64,000 nucleotides of DNA from the NCBI GenBank assembly GCA_934465295.1, contig CAKSKU010000006.1, positions 62,001 to 126,000 on the forward strand. Direction: 5' to 3'. Below, in pieces: positions 53,079 through 61,486 of the stretch. The translations under genes were made by a program, and so were the position numbers. Position 1 is the stretch's first letter, and each line of letters starts with the position of its first letter. This DNA is from an uncultured Oscillospiraceae bacterium. Lineage in GTDB: Bacteria; Bacillota; Clostridia; Oscillospirales; Ruminococcaceae. Under the pieces are notes generated by a model, which saw only the letters and a list, made by a program, of their open reading frames with translations, had not been told where the DNA came from and did no database searches.

Positions 53079-53681
53079 ATGTATATCACTTGTTTGGACC
53101 TTGAAGGCGTTCTCGTTCCCGAGATCTGGATCGCATTCGCAAAGGAAACGGGTATCCCCGAGCTTGAAAAGACCACCCGTGACGAACCCGACTATGACAA
53201 GCTTATGAAGTACCGTATCGGTATCCTCAAAGAGCACGGTCTCGGACTTAAGGAAATTCAGGACGTTATCGCAAAGATCGACCCGATGCCCGGCGCAAAG
53301 GAGTTCCTCGATGAGCTTCGCTCCTTCACACAGGTAATCATCATCAGCGATACATTCACACAGTTTGCAGCTCCTCTTATGAAGAAGCTCGGCTGGCCTA
53401 CGATTTTCTGCAACAGCCTTGAAGTTGCTCCCAACGGCGAAGTTACAGGCTTCAAGATGCGCTGCGAGCAGTCCAAGCTCACGACCGTTAAGGCTCTCCA
53501 GTCTATCGGCTTTCAGACTATCGCAAGCGGCGACAGCTACAACGACCTCGGAATGATAAAGGCAAGCAAGGCAGGCTTCCTCTTCAAGAGCACCGACAAG
53601 ATCAAGAACGACAACCCCGATCTTCCTGCTTATGAGACCTACGATGAGCTTATGGCTGCTATCAAAAAGGCAATGGACTGA
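53079..53681 (+). CDS. thrH: ThrH phosphoserine phosphatase / homoserine phosphotransferase
   Basis: 200 residues. HAD motif I is CLDLEGVLVPEIW (ThrH uses DLEG in place of DxDGT), motif II in IIISDTFTQFA, Lys-containing motif III, and motif IV SGDSYNDLGMIKA. ThrH-type enzymes dephosphorylate phosphoserine and can transfer phosphate to homoserine, so it probably supplies serine. ATG 53079 has GAAAGGAAG before it. It is a single gene with its own promoter and terminator. Confidence 0.9.
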   Translation: MYITCLDLEGVLVPEIWIAFAKETGIPELEKTTRDEPDYDKLMKYRIGILKEHGLGLKEIQDVIAKIDPMPGAKEFLDELRSFTQVIIISDTFTQFAAPLMKKLGWPTIFCNSLEVAPNGEVTGFKMRCEQSKLTTVKALQSIGFQTIASGDSYNDLGMIKASKAGFLFKSTDKIKNDNPDLPAYETYDELMAAIKKAMD

Positions 53682-53696
53682 TTTTTTAATAAACAT

Positions 53697-53734
53697 AAAA
53701 GCTGCACAGAGTTTTAACGCCCTGTGCAGCTTTT
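53697..53734. terminator. Bidirectional terminator between thrH and marR
   Basis: AAAAGCTGCACAG (53697-53709) pairs with CTGTGCAGCTTTT (53722-53734). Its A and T flanks let it work for both convergent genes. Confidence 0.9.
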
Positions 53735-53735
53735 G

Positions 53736-54245
53736 CTATGTCCTGTTCTCGCTTTGCTTATCCGAAGTATATTCCTCCACAGCTTCAATGCCGTCGAACA
53801 GCTTTGTCTGAAGCTTGTATAATTGTGTGATCTCCTCATCACTGAAAACGCTGTAAAGCCTGTTCAGAAAATCGGAACGGGTGTTGTATATCTCCTCGTG
53901 ATACTTCCTTGCCTTATCGGTAAGTTCAAGGCAGACACAGCGTTTGGTACCCTTTTTTATTTCGATATATCCTCTTTTTTCAAGAGAATCGGCAAGCTGC
54001 TTAACATTCTGACGGGAACAGCCCATAAGCTGACCTATGCGTGTCAGAGTTTTCGGCTCGGGGCAGTTAGCGGTTATCCCGAGCAGAAGCCATTGCTTTG
54101 TCGATATCTCGGCTGAAACTTTATCATAAGCGGTCTGGATACGGTTTTGTTGAATAAAAAGGTTGATGAATAGTGCTTTTATCTTGCTTTCACGATCCTT
54201 GTCAAAGAGCGGAGCAAGAAGTTCTGCGGTGTTTAGTTTGTCCAT
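53736..54245 (-). CDS. MarR-family transcriptional regulator
   Basis: 169 residues. Winged helix with LTRIGQLMGCSRQNVKQLAD and SLEKRGYIEIKKG followed by CVCLELTDKA: the MarR pattern. Start taken at 54245, because the predicted transcription start (~54281) lies downstream of the ATG at 54287. Its promoter bears a perfect inverted repeat over the -35, so it probably represses itself. No obvious target pump adjoins it; target unknown. Confidence 0.85.
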   Translation of the reverse strand: MDKLNTAELLAPLFDKDRESKIKALFINLFIQQNRIQTAYDKVSAEISTKQWLLLGITANCPEPKTLTRIGQLMGCSRQNVKQLADSLEKRGYIEIKKGTKRCVCLELTDKARKYHEEIYNTRSDFLNRLYSVFSDEEITQLYKLQTKLFDGIEAVEEYTSDKQSENRT

Positions 54246-54287
54246 TGATCGTATTTCCCTCCCATACAGCTTTAAATCATTAAACAT

Positions 54288-54317
54288 AGTATATCAGAAA
54301 TTTTGACATTTGTCAAA
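54288..54317 (-). promoter_or_regulatory. marR promoter and operator
   Basis: Minus strand: TTGACA (54316-54311), 17 nt, TATACT (54293-54288). The inverted repeat TTTGACA-TT-TGTCAAA (54302-54317) covers the -35 box. Confidence 0.75.
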
Positions 54318-54364
54318 CACTTGGACGTAATTTTTTAAGAAAGAAAAAAAGCGTGAGTTTCGGC

Positions 54365-54628
54365 TTACGCTTTCTGTATTTCGCACAAATATTCATATAT
54401 CCTTTTAATAAGTCTATCGGCTGAATGTGTGCTTTTTAAGAACTGCATTATAAAAACGTCGCTCCATTCATCGCACATTACGCAGACACTTTCCTGCCGC
54501 ATCTCTTTTCCGAATTTTTCCTCTAAGATACCCTTCACTTCACCAATATCCGATGGCTCTGCTCCCGGAAGTTCGCAGGATAAATGTCCGTTGGCAAGTC
54601 GGATAAGCTCGCATCTGAAACTGTTCAT
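54365..54628 (-). CDS. Small protein downstream of panE
   Basis: 87 residues, with two Cys close together (VCVMCDEWSDVF). AAAGGAG lies 8 nt before ATG 54628, and it begins 20 nt after the panE stop, so it is likely the last gene of that operon. No family recognised. Confidence 0.55.
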   Translation of the reverse strand: MNSFRCELIRLANGHLSCELPGAEPSDIGEVKGILEEKFGKEMRQESVCVMCDEWSDVFIMQFLKSTHSADRLIKRIYEYLCEIQKA

Positions 54629-54647
54629 GGCAGTTCTCCTTTCGTTT

Positions 54648-55607
54648 TTACAGCGACCGTGTAAGCCTTTCATCGCTTTCCGCATAGTCGAAAACCCCGT
54701 CATTCTTTTCTTCCAAAGCTTTTATTATATGATAGGTGTATTCGTTGTAGGGCGTGGGAATACCAAGCTCCTTTCCCATTCGGATAAGCGCACCCGAGAA
54801 CATATCTATCTCGGTGTGCCTGCCTGCGTCAAGGTCTTGTAAAGTCGAGTATCGTGCAGTCGGCGGAACAAGACTTCCTTTGCTCGATGAAGCGTCAGCC
54901 TTGTTTATGTCTATGCCCTTTGCGGCGGCAATGGCTTCAAGCTCTCGGCGAAGTCCGTCGCTTATCGCTTTCATATGTTCGCTGTCACGGTAACAGCCCA
55001 CGCCTGCACCGAGAACAGCCTGCGGAAGATTGTTGCAGACGTTGAGCCGGAACTTGCTCCACATTTCTTCACGGATAAAATCGGTGTGACGATAGTGTAT
55101 TCCCGTACCCTCAAAAAGCTTTTCAACAGCTTTCACACGTTCGCTTTCAAAGGGCGCATAAAGCTCGCCGAAAATAATTCCTATCGTTGTCACAGGGTCA
55201 AAGCGATAACCGCCGTCCTCCCTGTGCGATGCGACCTTTATCACCGAATATAAAACCTGCGAAGCATCTATTGCCGAGGAAATTATCTCTTCACTGTCAA
55301 CGCCGTTCATAAGGCTCATAACAACAGTGTTTTCCCCGACAACAGCCTTGATGCTTCCCAGCGCATTCGGGAGCGAGCCGTATTTCAGCGCAATAACGAG
55401 CAGGTCAGCACCGTGAGCCTCCTGCGGTGACCATACCTTCGGACGGTAAACAATGTCGTTTATCCTGATGCCGTTTTGCTTCAAACGCTCCGCACGTTCG
55501 CCCTCAGCAACAACGCCGAGTTCGATATCGTCACGCTGCGAAAGTCCCCATATTATGTATGAGCCGACAGCTCCTGCGCCCAAAACGGCAATTTTTTTGA
55601 TAGTCAT
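54648..55607 (-). CDS. panE: Ketopantoate reductase family protein
   Basis: 319 residues. Rossmann start KKIAVLGAGAVGSYIIWGL, then ALKYGSLPNAL, MNGVDSEE, and the C-terminal helix domain with RLNVCNNLPQAVLGAG and GSLVPPTARYSTLQDL. PanE reduces 2-dehydropantoate with NADPH in pantothenate synthesis. Some family members act on other 2-oxoacids, and the neighbours are hypothetical, so substrate is not certain. ATG 55607 has AAAGGTG at 6 nt. Confidence 0.85.
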   Translation of the reverse strand: MTIKKIAVLGAGAVGSYIIWGLSQRDDIELGVVAEGERAERLKQNGIRINDIVYRPKVWSPQEAHGADLLVIALKYGSLPNALGSIKAVVGENTVVMSLMNGVDSEEIISSAIDASQVLYSVIKVASHREDGGYRFDPVTTIGIIFGELYAPFESERVKAVEKLFEGTGIHYRHTDFIREEMWSKFRLNVCNNLPQAVLGAGVGCYRDSEHMKAISDGLRRELEAIAAAKGIDINKADASSSKGSLVPPTARYSTLQDLDAGRHTEIDMFSGALIRMGKELGIPTPYNEYTYHIIKALEEKNDGVFDYAESDERLTRSL

Positions 55608-55620
55608 AGTTTTCACCTTT

Positions 55621-56970
55621 TTATTGATCAGTTTCAAGCTCCGCATCTGCGAAGGCTATTATCGTATGTTTGGAGCAATAAGGATATGCGACATAAAAGT
55701 AGTCATCGTCCATGTAATACCAGCCGTCAAAGCTCAGATCACGGGTAGAAAGTGTTTCACCCTGCGCTTCGCCGACCCAACCGAGAGTGCGGTAGTAGGT
55801 GTTTTCGGCATAGTCCCCGCAGCCCTCTTCCAAAAGGAGCGGTACGGAGTTTTCGGATAAGCCGTAAAATTCACGGTCAAGTCTTAACACAGGATAATCT
55901 CTTCCCGAATAATTGATCTCCAAAGCTTTACCGCTGACTTTAAGCGGCGTTTCGTCCGATTTGGGGCTTTGAGCCTTTCGTTCGCTTTTCAGTACGCTTA
56001 TTTCGTCCATATCAAAAGCCGCAATAGATAAAGGAGCGCTTTTCTCGCTTGAAAGCTGACATATTGAAATGTCGGTGTTTTCATCATATTGAGAATAATA
56101 CGGCGAATAGAGCTTTCTTTCCTGTTCCTTGCCATATTTGGACGGGCGTGAGTACCCATAAACAAGGCTTTCAAGGAACCTTGCGCCCGTTGGGATATCA
56201 TAGCTGTGTCCCAAATCGATATCATCAATTTCACTGTCATTTGTAAATTCTTTTTTGTAATGCTCGTTGGGCAGGTTCGGCAGAGTAAGAGCCTTGTCCT
56301 TTACCCTTATATGCAGTGAGGTCGGCGTAAACATTGTTTCAAAGTCATCGAAGAAGGTTTCCATATCATCGATATAATCGGTTTTATGCAGCTTTTCACC
56401 CTCTATCGTGACATATCCGATGACTGACAGGCGTTTGCTTTTGATGAACTTATCAATATCTCCGTCAAAGTAGGTCGAAAACATATAGTATTCAGTGGCA
56501 GTGTCCTTTATGTAATAGCTTTCTTCGTATACAGCGATCAGATTGCTGATAAGCTTTCCCGAGTGATCGGAAAAATAGCTCTCGATCTTGCTGCCCAAAG
56601 CCGCCTTTATTTCGGGATATTGATAGTTGTCATAAAATGTGCGTTCGCCGTCCCTTTCAATGCAGTAAACATATCCGTCAGGGGAGCGGAAAAGACTTAC
56701 GCCGCTGCCCTCCCAACAATAGCTGCTCATGACCTGTTCAAGCTCGTTGGAATAGCTTCCGCCGTATTTTTCGGTGATATAGTCGGCAGTCATTCTTGCT
56801 ATGGTCGGCGTTTTGAGATCAGTAGTATATTTATCTGCGGTCCTGTCCAGTTTAAATTGAATATCTCTAAAGATCATACCCAGCAGCACTAACGATAACG
56901 GGTTGAATATGAGCAATAACACTGCAATGATTATGACAGTTACTGTAACTTTTTTTGCTGTTATTTTCAT
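55621..56970 (-). CDS. Hypothetical membrane-anchored extracytoplasmic protein
   Basis: 449 residues. One N-terminal membrane segment (VTVTVIIIAVLLLIFNPLSL) and a large polar remainder rich in Tyr, Asp and Glu. No lipobox. Near the end, DGWYYMDDDYFYVAYPY. It ends 13 nt before panE starts, on the same strand, so the two are likely co-transcribed. Fold and role unknown. Confidence 0.6.
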   Translation of the reverse strand: MKITAKKVTVTVIIIAVLLLIFNPLSLVLLGMIFRDIQFKLDRTADKYTTDLKTPTIARMTADYITEKYGGSYSNELEQVMSSYCWEGSGVSLFRSPDGYVYCIERDGERTFYDNYQYPEIKAALGSKIESYFSDHSGKLISNLIAVYEESYYIKDTATEYYMFSTYFDGDIDKFIKSKRLSVIGYVTIEGEKLHKTDYIDDMETFFDDFETMFTPTSLHIRVKDKALTLPNLPNEHYKKEFTNDSEIDDIDLGHSYDIPTGARFLESLVYGYSRPSKYGKEQERKLYSPYYSQYDENTDISICQLSSEKSAPLSIAAFDMDEISVLKSERKAQSPKSDETPLKVSGKALEINYSGRDYPVLRLDREFYGLSENSVPLLLEEGCGDYAENTYYRTLGWVGEAQGETLSTRDLSFDGWYYMDDDYFYVAYPYCSKHTIIAFADAELETDQ

Positions 56971-57036
56971 TTTTTACCTGCTTTCATCAAGGCTATGCGG
57001 AAAAAGTCTATACTTCCTCACAAGAGATACAAAGCT

Positions 57037-57222
57037 TTAAGCCGTGCTTTCCCATGCGCTCTGTTCATAAAAGATCGGGCAGTCACGATTTGTCGGCAGT
57101 TCTTTCGGTGCATCGATGCAGCCGCCATTTAACCTGATGTGAAGCGCTTTTTCAATTTTGGGAAGATCGATATTTTCACCGTTCAGTGACAGCCGGAACT
57201 GCATATTACTTTTTCCTGACAT
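57037..57222 (-). CDS. Small protein, possibly DUF4279-like and truncated
   Basis: 61 residues. FRLSLNGENIDLPKIEKALH resembles the opening of DUF4279 proteins but the rest of that ~130-residue domain is missing. AGGAG at 7 nt before ATG 57222 and an 11-nt gap to the HAD gene suggest it is transcribed. Domain call by eye only. Confidence 0.4.
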   Translation of the reverse strand: MSGKSNMQFRLSLNGENIDLPKIEKALHIRLNGGCIDAPKELPTNRDCPIFYEQSAWESTA

Positions 57223-57233
57223 ATAGCTGCTCC

Positions 57234-57905
57234 TTATTTTTTATCAAAATATTTTGTGCGGAATACTTCCAATAAGTTTTTCACAGCCGTGACATCTGAC
57301 GGGGCTTCACGGTCGTTTCTGTTTATCCATACTGCATTTATTCCGACAGATGAAGCGCCTTTTATATCACTTGTTAAAGAATCACCGATATGCAATACTT
57401 CCTCGGCAGATAGTTCCGCACCCTTTAATGCAAACTCAAATAGTTCTTTTCTTGGTTTATATGCTCTTGCATCTTCACTTGTAAATACTCCTGTCGGCTT
57501 CAGATCATGGTATTTGATCGCTTGCAGCACATCGTCTCTGTCAATATTGGATACAACATAGACGGGTACGGGACATAATTCAAAGAACTGTTTTGATTCT
57601 TCAAAGATAGGCGGTTTTATCCAATGGTCAAACATCAGGTTGCTTAATACTTCTGCATTGGCTGTTGAATTAAAATGCTGTATGGTTTTTTTCAGTGACC
57701 TGTATTCCAATTCCCGTTGAGTTTCAAAGCTGTCTCCGTATGCATTATTAAAGGCAGTCTGAAATTCATTCCACCAATAAGAGCCTATTTCTGATATGTC
57801 GTTTACCTTTCCGCTGTCATATATTTCTTGCGATACTTTTTTTATAACTTCCCCATCTTCGTGTACAACCGTACCGTAAAAATCTATAAATATTGCTTTG
57901 ACCAT
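57234..57905 (-). CDS. HAD-superfamily hydrolase
   Basis: 223 residues. Motif I is FIDFYGTVVHEDG (DxYGT, as in haloacid dehalogenase-like members), motif II VVSNIDRDDV, motif III Lys in KPRKELFEFAL, motif IV LHIGDSLTSDIKGASSVGI. Substrate unknown; a small phosphate ester is likely. It lies downstream of the broken panE copy and reads towards the small gene at 57222. Confidence 0.85.
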   Translation of the reverse strand: MVKAIFIDFYGTVVHEDGEVIKKVSQEIYDSGKVNDISEIGSYWWNEFQTAFNNAYGDSFETQRELEYRSLKKTIQHFNSTANAEVLSNLMFDHWIKPPIFEESKQFFELCPVPVYVVSNIDRDDVLQAIKYHDLKPTGVFTSEDARAYKPRKELFEFALKGAELSAEEVLHIGDSLTSDIKGASSVGINAVWINRNDREAPSDVTAVKNLLEVFRTKYFDKK

Positions 57906-57922
57906 TTTGTATAGATCACCCC

Positions 57923-58093
57923 TCAAAAATTTGATATACCGAGCAGAGCTATCCGACTGTTTTTCTTAAAATGTTCCGCACGTTCGCCCTCCGCAACAAC
58001 GCCGAGTTCAATATCGTCACGCTGCGAAAGTCCCCAAATTATGTATGAGCCGACAGCTCCTGCGCCCAAAACGGCAATTTTTTTGATTTCCAT
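57923..58093 (-). pseudogene. Truncated duplicate of panE (N-terminus only)
   Basis: 56 codons: the first ~40 match the intact panE (KKIAVLGAGAVGSYIIWGLS, then QRDDIELGVVAEGERAE), then sequence diverges and stops. The shared DNA is 125 bp (57976-58100 versus 55490-55614) with six differences, including the ribosome binding site region. A partial duplication, about 95% identical. Confidence 0.85.
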
Positions 58094-58185
58094 AGTTTTC
58101 TCCCTTTTCTTGAGATAAGTATTAGTAAAGCGAATTAGCATTTATATTTGCGAAGATAGTTTTTTATTGATCGATAAATGGGAAT

Positions 58186-59016
58186 TTATCGAGTTAAGCA
58201 ATAAATCATAATTGCTTGTTGAACATTAAGCAGATGCTTTTTAAACTCATATCCAACGAAATAATCCGAATCAATTACATCAGCTGAAACTTCTTCTCCA
58301 CGATAAAATGGCGGGCAAGGATTTAACACAGCTCCCTTATTTGCTTTTTTCATAGCATCTAATGTAACCATACACTCCCTAAAATCATTTAGAATAGCAG
58401 ATGGTAATGAATCGGTACATATAATGTCTTTTCCTATAATTGCTTCATAAATATTACTATACGACACCAAACCCTCAATTTCATAACCATTTCCGCAGCA
58501 CTGTTCCAAATCAAATCCCATAACAGTTGCTGCTTCTTTCCACGCCAAACCAATATTGCCGTTACTACCACAAAATAGGAACTTGTCATTTACAAAATTC
58601 TTTCGGATTTTCGAAAGTGCATACATATCTGTAAGCACTTCACAAGGATGGTTTATGTCGGTCATTGCATTAATAACAGGCACAGATAAATATTGTGACA
58701 TTTTCTCGATAACATTTATATCCTTATGTCTAACAATCACCATATCCGCCCAGTTATTCAAATAGCCACAAACATCTTTCAAATCTTCCTTTTTATCAAG
58801 CGTTTCCGTCGGAAATAAAATAGGATGTCCACCTAACAAATATATTCCTTTCTCAAAAGTAACTCGTGTTCGAATACTGGAATTAGGGAAAAACAGAACT
58901 ACACTATTACCTTTTAAAATATCCTTGTAATTTCCCTGCTCAACTTTATCTGTTATGTTAAAAATATCAGCAATCTCCTTTGCATGATAATCCGTCAATC
59001 TTATAAGATTTTTCAA
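58186..59016 (-). CDS. Ornithine/aspartate carbamoyltransferase-family protein, atypical
   Basis: 276 residues. Carbamoyl-phosphate site NSSIRTRVTFEKG (STRT-like) near 50 and HPCEVLTDMYAL near 125 (HPxQ in most). The HCLP motif is replaced by LNPCPPFYRGEEV. So the fold is transcarbamoylase but the amino acceptor is unknown. The start is TTG at 59016, after AAGGAG; an ATG at 59067 has no such site. The gene is visibly more A/T-rich than its neighbours, suggesting transfer. Confidence 0.75.
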   Translation of the reverse strand: MKNLIRLTDYHAKEIADIFNITDKVEQGNYKDILKGNSVVLFFPNSSIRTRVTFEKGIYLLGGHPILFPTETLDKKEDLKDVCGYLNNWADMVIVRHKDINVIEKMSQYLSVPVINAMTDINHPCEVLTDMYALSKIRKNFVNDKFLFCGSNGNIGLAWKEAATVMGFDLEQCCGNGYEIEGLVSYSNIYEAIIGKDIICTDSLPSAILNDFRECMVTLDAMKKANKGAVLNPCPPFYRGEEVSADVIDSDYFVGYEFKKHLLNVQQAIMIYCLTR

Positions 59017-59075
59017 TTTTATTCTCCTTCTCAAATTCCGATATACCGAACGGGTTTGTCCATTCATTTTCCCTA

Positions 59076-59104
59076 ATTATACCCCAAAACCAAAATTTAG
59101 TCAA
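59076..59104 (-). promoter_or_regulatory. Promoter of the carbamoyltransferase gene
   Basis: Minus strand: TTGACT (59104-59099), 17 nt, TATAAT (59081-59076). Confidence 0.7.
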
Positions 59105-59263
59105 CAAAATAGTAAAAGTGCTCGGGCAAACAGTGGCTTTGCTGTCGTTCATAATATTTTTTATATGGTAAAACTATTATTTGTAGTTAAAATTTCACAA
59201 ACCGCTCTTGAATTAAGTTGATTTTATGCATAAATCTTACAAATTATCACAAATCCCCAAAAA

Positions 59264-59296
59264 CCTATTGACAATATAGGAAATCGGTGCTATAAT
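59264..59296 (+). promoter_or_regulatory. cysK: cysK promoter with Rrf2-type operator
   Basis: TTGACA (59268-59273), 17 nt, TATAAT (59291-59296). The inverted repeat CCTAT-N7-ATAGG (59264-59280) covers the -35 box, and the same repeat lies at the rrf2-suf promoter. An extra ATAGGAATT half-site lies downstream at about 59310. Confidence 0.75.
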
Positions 59297-59367
59297 TCAT
59301 ATCAATAACATAGGAATTGTAAGAAAATTGTATAGCAATCCCAAAAACATTAAAAGGAGTAATTATT

Positions 59368-60297
59368 ATGAACGTTTATTCAAGTGTAACAGAACTTATC
59401 GGCAAAACACCCCTCCTCGAAGTAAAGAAGATCGAAAAGGCTAAGCAGCTTGATGCGAAAATTCTCGTAAAGCTCGAGCTTTTCAACCCTGCAGGAAGTG
59501 CCAAGGACCGTATCGCAAAGGCTATGGTCGATGATGCAGAGCAGAAGGGACTTCTCAAAGAGGGCAGCGTTATCATCGAACCTACAAGCGGTAACACAGG
59601 TATCGGACTTTCCGCCATCGCAGCCGCAAGAGGCTACCGTATCATCATCGTAATGCCCGAAACGATGAGCATCGAACGCCGCAATCTTATGAAGGCTTAC
59701 GGTGCAGAGCTTGTGCTTACCGAGGGCGCAAAGGGTATGAAGGGCGCTATCGCAAAGGCTGAAGAGCTTGCAAAGGAAATTCCAAACAGCTTTATCCCGT
59801 CCCAGTTCACAAACCCTGCAAACCCTGCTGTCCACGAAAAGACAACGGGCGTTGAAATTTACAACGACACCGACGGAAATGTTGACATCTTTGTTGCAGG
59901 CGTAGGCACAGGCGGAACAGTCAGCGGCGTCGGCAAGTACCTCAAGAGCAAGAATCCTGACGTAAAGGTAGTTGCGGTTGAACCTGCAGGCTCACCCGTA
60001 CTTTCCAAGGGCGTTTCGGGTTCGCATAAAATTCAGGGTATCGGCGCAGGCTTTGTCCCCGAAACACTTGACACAAAGATCTATGACGAGATCATCACAG
60101 TTGAGAACGAAGATGCTTTTGAAACAGGCAGACTTATCGCAAGAACAGAGGGCGTTCTCGTAGGTATCTCCTCGGGCGCAGCACTCTGGGCAGCTATACA
60201 GCTCGCAAAGCGTCCCGAAAACAAGGGCAAGACAATCGTTGCACTTCTCCCCGACACAGGCGAAAGATACCTCTCCACTGCAATGTTTGCAGAATAA
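59368..60297 (+). CDS. cysK: Cysteine synthase A
   Basis: 309 residues. Catalytic Lys in NPAGSAKDRIAKAM (~42), asparagine loop EPTSGNTGIGL (~70), phosphate-binding GVGTGGTVSGVGKYL (~178), and EGVLVGISSGAALWAA at the end: O-acetylserine sulfhydrylase. It makes cysteine from O-acetylserine and sulfide. AAAGGAG precedes the ATG. The operator shared with the suf locus suggests repression when cysteine or Fe-S status is good. Confidence 0.95.
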   Translation: MNVYSSVTELIGKTPLLEVKKIEKAKQLDAKILVKLELFNPAGSAKDRIAKAMVDDAEQKGLLKEGSVIIEPTSGNTGIGLSAIAAARGYRIIIVMPETMSIERRNLMKAYGAELVLTEGAKGMKGAIAKAEELAKEIPNSFIPSQFTNPANPAVHEKTTGVEIYNDTDGNVDIFVAGVGTGGTVSGVGKYLKSKNPDVKVVAVEPAGSPVLSKGVSGSHKIQGIGAGFVPETLDTKIYDEIITVENEDAFETGRLIARTEGVLVGISSGAALWAAIQLAKRPENKGKTIVALLPDTGERYLSTAMFAE

Positions 60298-60343
60298 TTT
60301 ACAACTTCACACCTCTCCTGAATTTTTCATTTGATAAAATAAA

Positions 60344-60382
60344 CAGCGCCGCACAAACCCGTAAAAAGTCTGTGCGGCGCTG
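60344..60382. terminator. Bidirectional terminator between cysK and spoVT
   Basis: CAGCGCCGCACA (60344-60355) pairs perfectly with TGTGCGGCGCTG (60371-60382). A/T tracts flank both sides. Confidence 0.85.
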
Positions 60383-60401
60383 AATTTTTATGGGAAAGGG
60401 A

Positions 60402-60944
60402 TCAGTCCTCGATCTGCTTGCCGAGAAACTGAGCTGCGGCTTGGATAAGGTTCTGCTGGACTTCGTTCGCAACGGCGTTGTCATTCGGTGCAAGAAACGC
60501 AACCGCACCCGTAACATCGCCCGATGCAAGGATAGGGGAGCAGGCGAGAGCAGCCTGATCGACGCCCTCAACGGGAAAGACCTTGGCGTCTGCACTTGAC
60601 GAGCGGATATAGTTCTTGCGGCTTTCGAGATATTCCTCCAAAGCACGGGAAACACGGCGCTCACTGAATTCTTTCTTCTGTACGCCAGCAACGGCAACAA
60701 CGTGGTCACGGTCAAAAACAACGGTCGGGCAGTTCGCAAGACGGGTCATAACTTCAGCGACCTGCGAAGCCGAGCTTGCCATTTCGTTTATGGCTGAGTA
60801 TTTTTTGAAAATGACCTCACCGTCCGCACTTGTGTAGATCTCCAACGGGTCGCCCTCGTGGATACGCATGGTACGGCGAATTTCCTTTGGGATAACAACA
60901 CGTCCGAGGTCATCTATTCTTCTGACAATTCCGGTAGCTTTCAT
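60402..60944 (-). CDS. spoVT: Stage V sporulation protein T
   Basis: 180 residues. The AbrB-type swapped-hairpin domain fills residues 1-50 (KATGIVRRIDDLGRVVIPKE), and a GAF-like domain covers 55-180. Length and domain order match SpoVT, the forespore regulator of sigma-G genes. It implies a spore-former lineage, though many gut relatives keep spoVT without sporulating. GGAGG lies before the ATG. Confidence 0.9.
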   Translation of the reverse strand: MKATGIVRRIDDLGRVVIPKEIRRTMRIHEGDPLEIYTSADGEVIFKKYSAINEMASSASQVAEVMTRLANCPTVVFDRDHVVAVAGVQKKEFSERRVSRALEEYLESRKNYIRSSSADAKVFPVEGVDQAALACSPILASGDVTGAVAFLAPNDNAVANEVQQNLIQAAAQFLGKQIED

Positions 60945-61452
60945 TCTATTTTCCTCCGATTAAAATTACGAAATATTTTTCCGACGTTTAAAGTGAACGT
61001 CGGTTTCAAGACTTTGTGAATATAGTTTTTGTATCGCAGGCAGGTTTATTCACTTGAAATTGAAATTTTATGAGGTAAAATCTGGGCGGATCTTGGCGAA
61101 AAAGACAGAAAAATTTTTTGAACAGAAAAAAATGATGCAGATGATGTGTCATATGCGGACGGAGTGTTCTGATGTAAAAGTTATTGCCGGGGATTTTAAT
61201 TTGCGGTCTGAATGCTCAAATGTTTGCTGTTTTTCATTCACTTTATAGGGTTTATTATTGTCAGCACGATCTACAAATTCTTTCTGATATTCAGAAAGTC
61301 AAGTATGATTTATCTATCCTTTTTCTACTAACCTATCCACTATGTTTCGAGAACGTGAGGTACATCGGATCGACCGCATTGTGTTTTTTACAAAATAATT
61401 TCCTACATCGACTTTTATTCTGATATGTTAATAAAAATTTCAGCTTTGTAAA
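60945..61452. other. Intergenic region between spoVT and the rrf2-suf locus
   Basis: About 500 bp, A/T-rich. Contains an 8-bp inverted repeat CCGACGTT-N7-AACGTCGG (60981-61003), 37 nt upstream of spoVT, with no T tract, so a possible operator or leader hairpin. A 64-codon frame at 61054-61248 shows no ribosome binding site or protein-like composition and I do not call it. Confidence 0.4.
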
Positions 61453-61486
61453 TTCCTATTGACTTTATAGGAATTTATGCTATAAT
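61453..61486 (+). promoter_or_regulatory. rrf2-suf promoter with operator
   Basis: TTGACT (61459-61464), 16 nt, TATAAT (61481-61486). The inverted repeat TTCCTAT-N7-ATAGGAA (61453-61473) covers the -35, matching the cysK repeat in position and sequence. Confidence 0.75.

Noticed and set aside
54246..54287. Upstream ATG (54287) for the MarR gene
   Set aside because: It precedes the predicted transcription start set by TATACT at 54293-54288.
59297..59367. Riboswitch or T-box in the cysK leader
   Set aside because: The leader is only ~65 nt and has no terminator or T-box sequence; control by the promoter operator explains it better.
61054..61248. 64-codon plus-strand ORF upstream of rrf2
   Set aside because: No ribosome binding site and no protein-like pattern.
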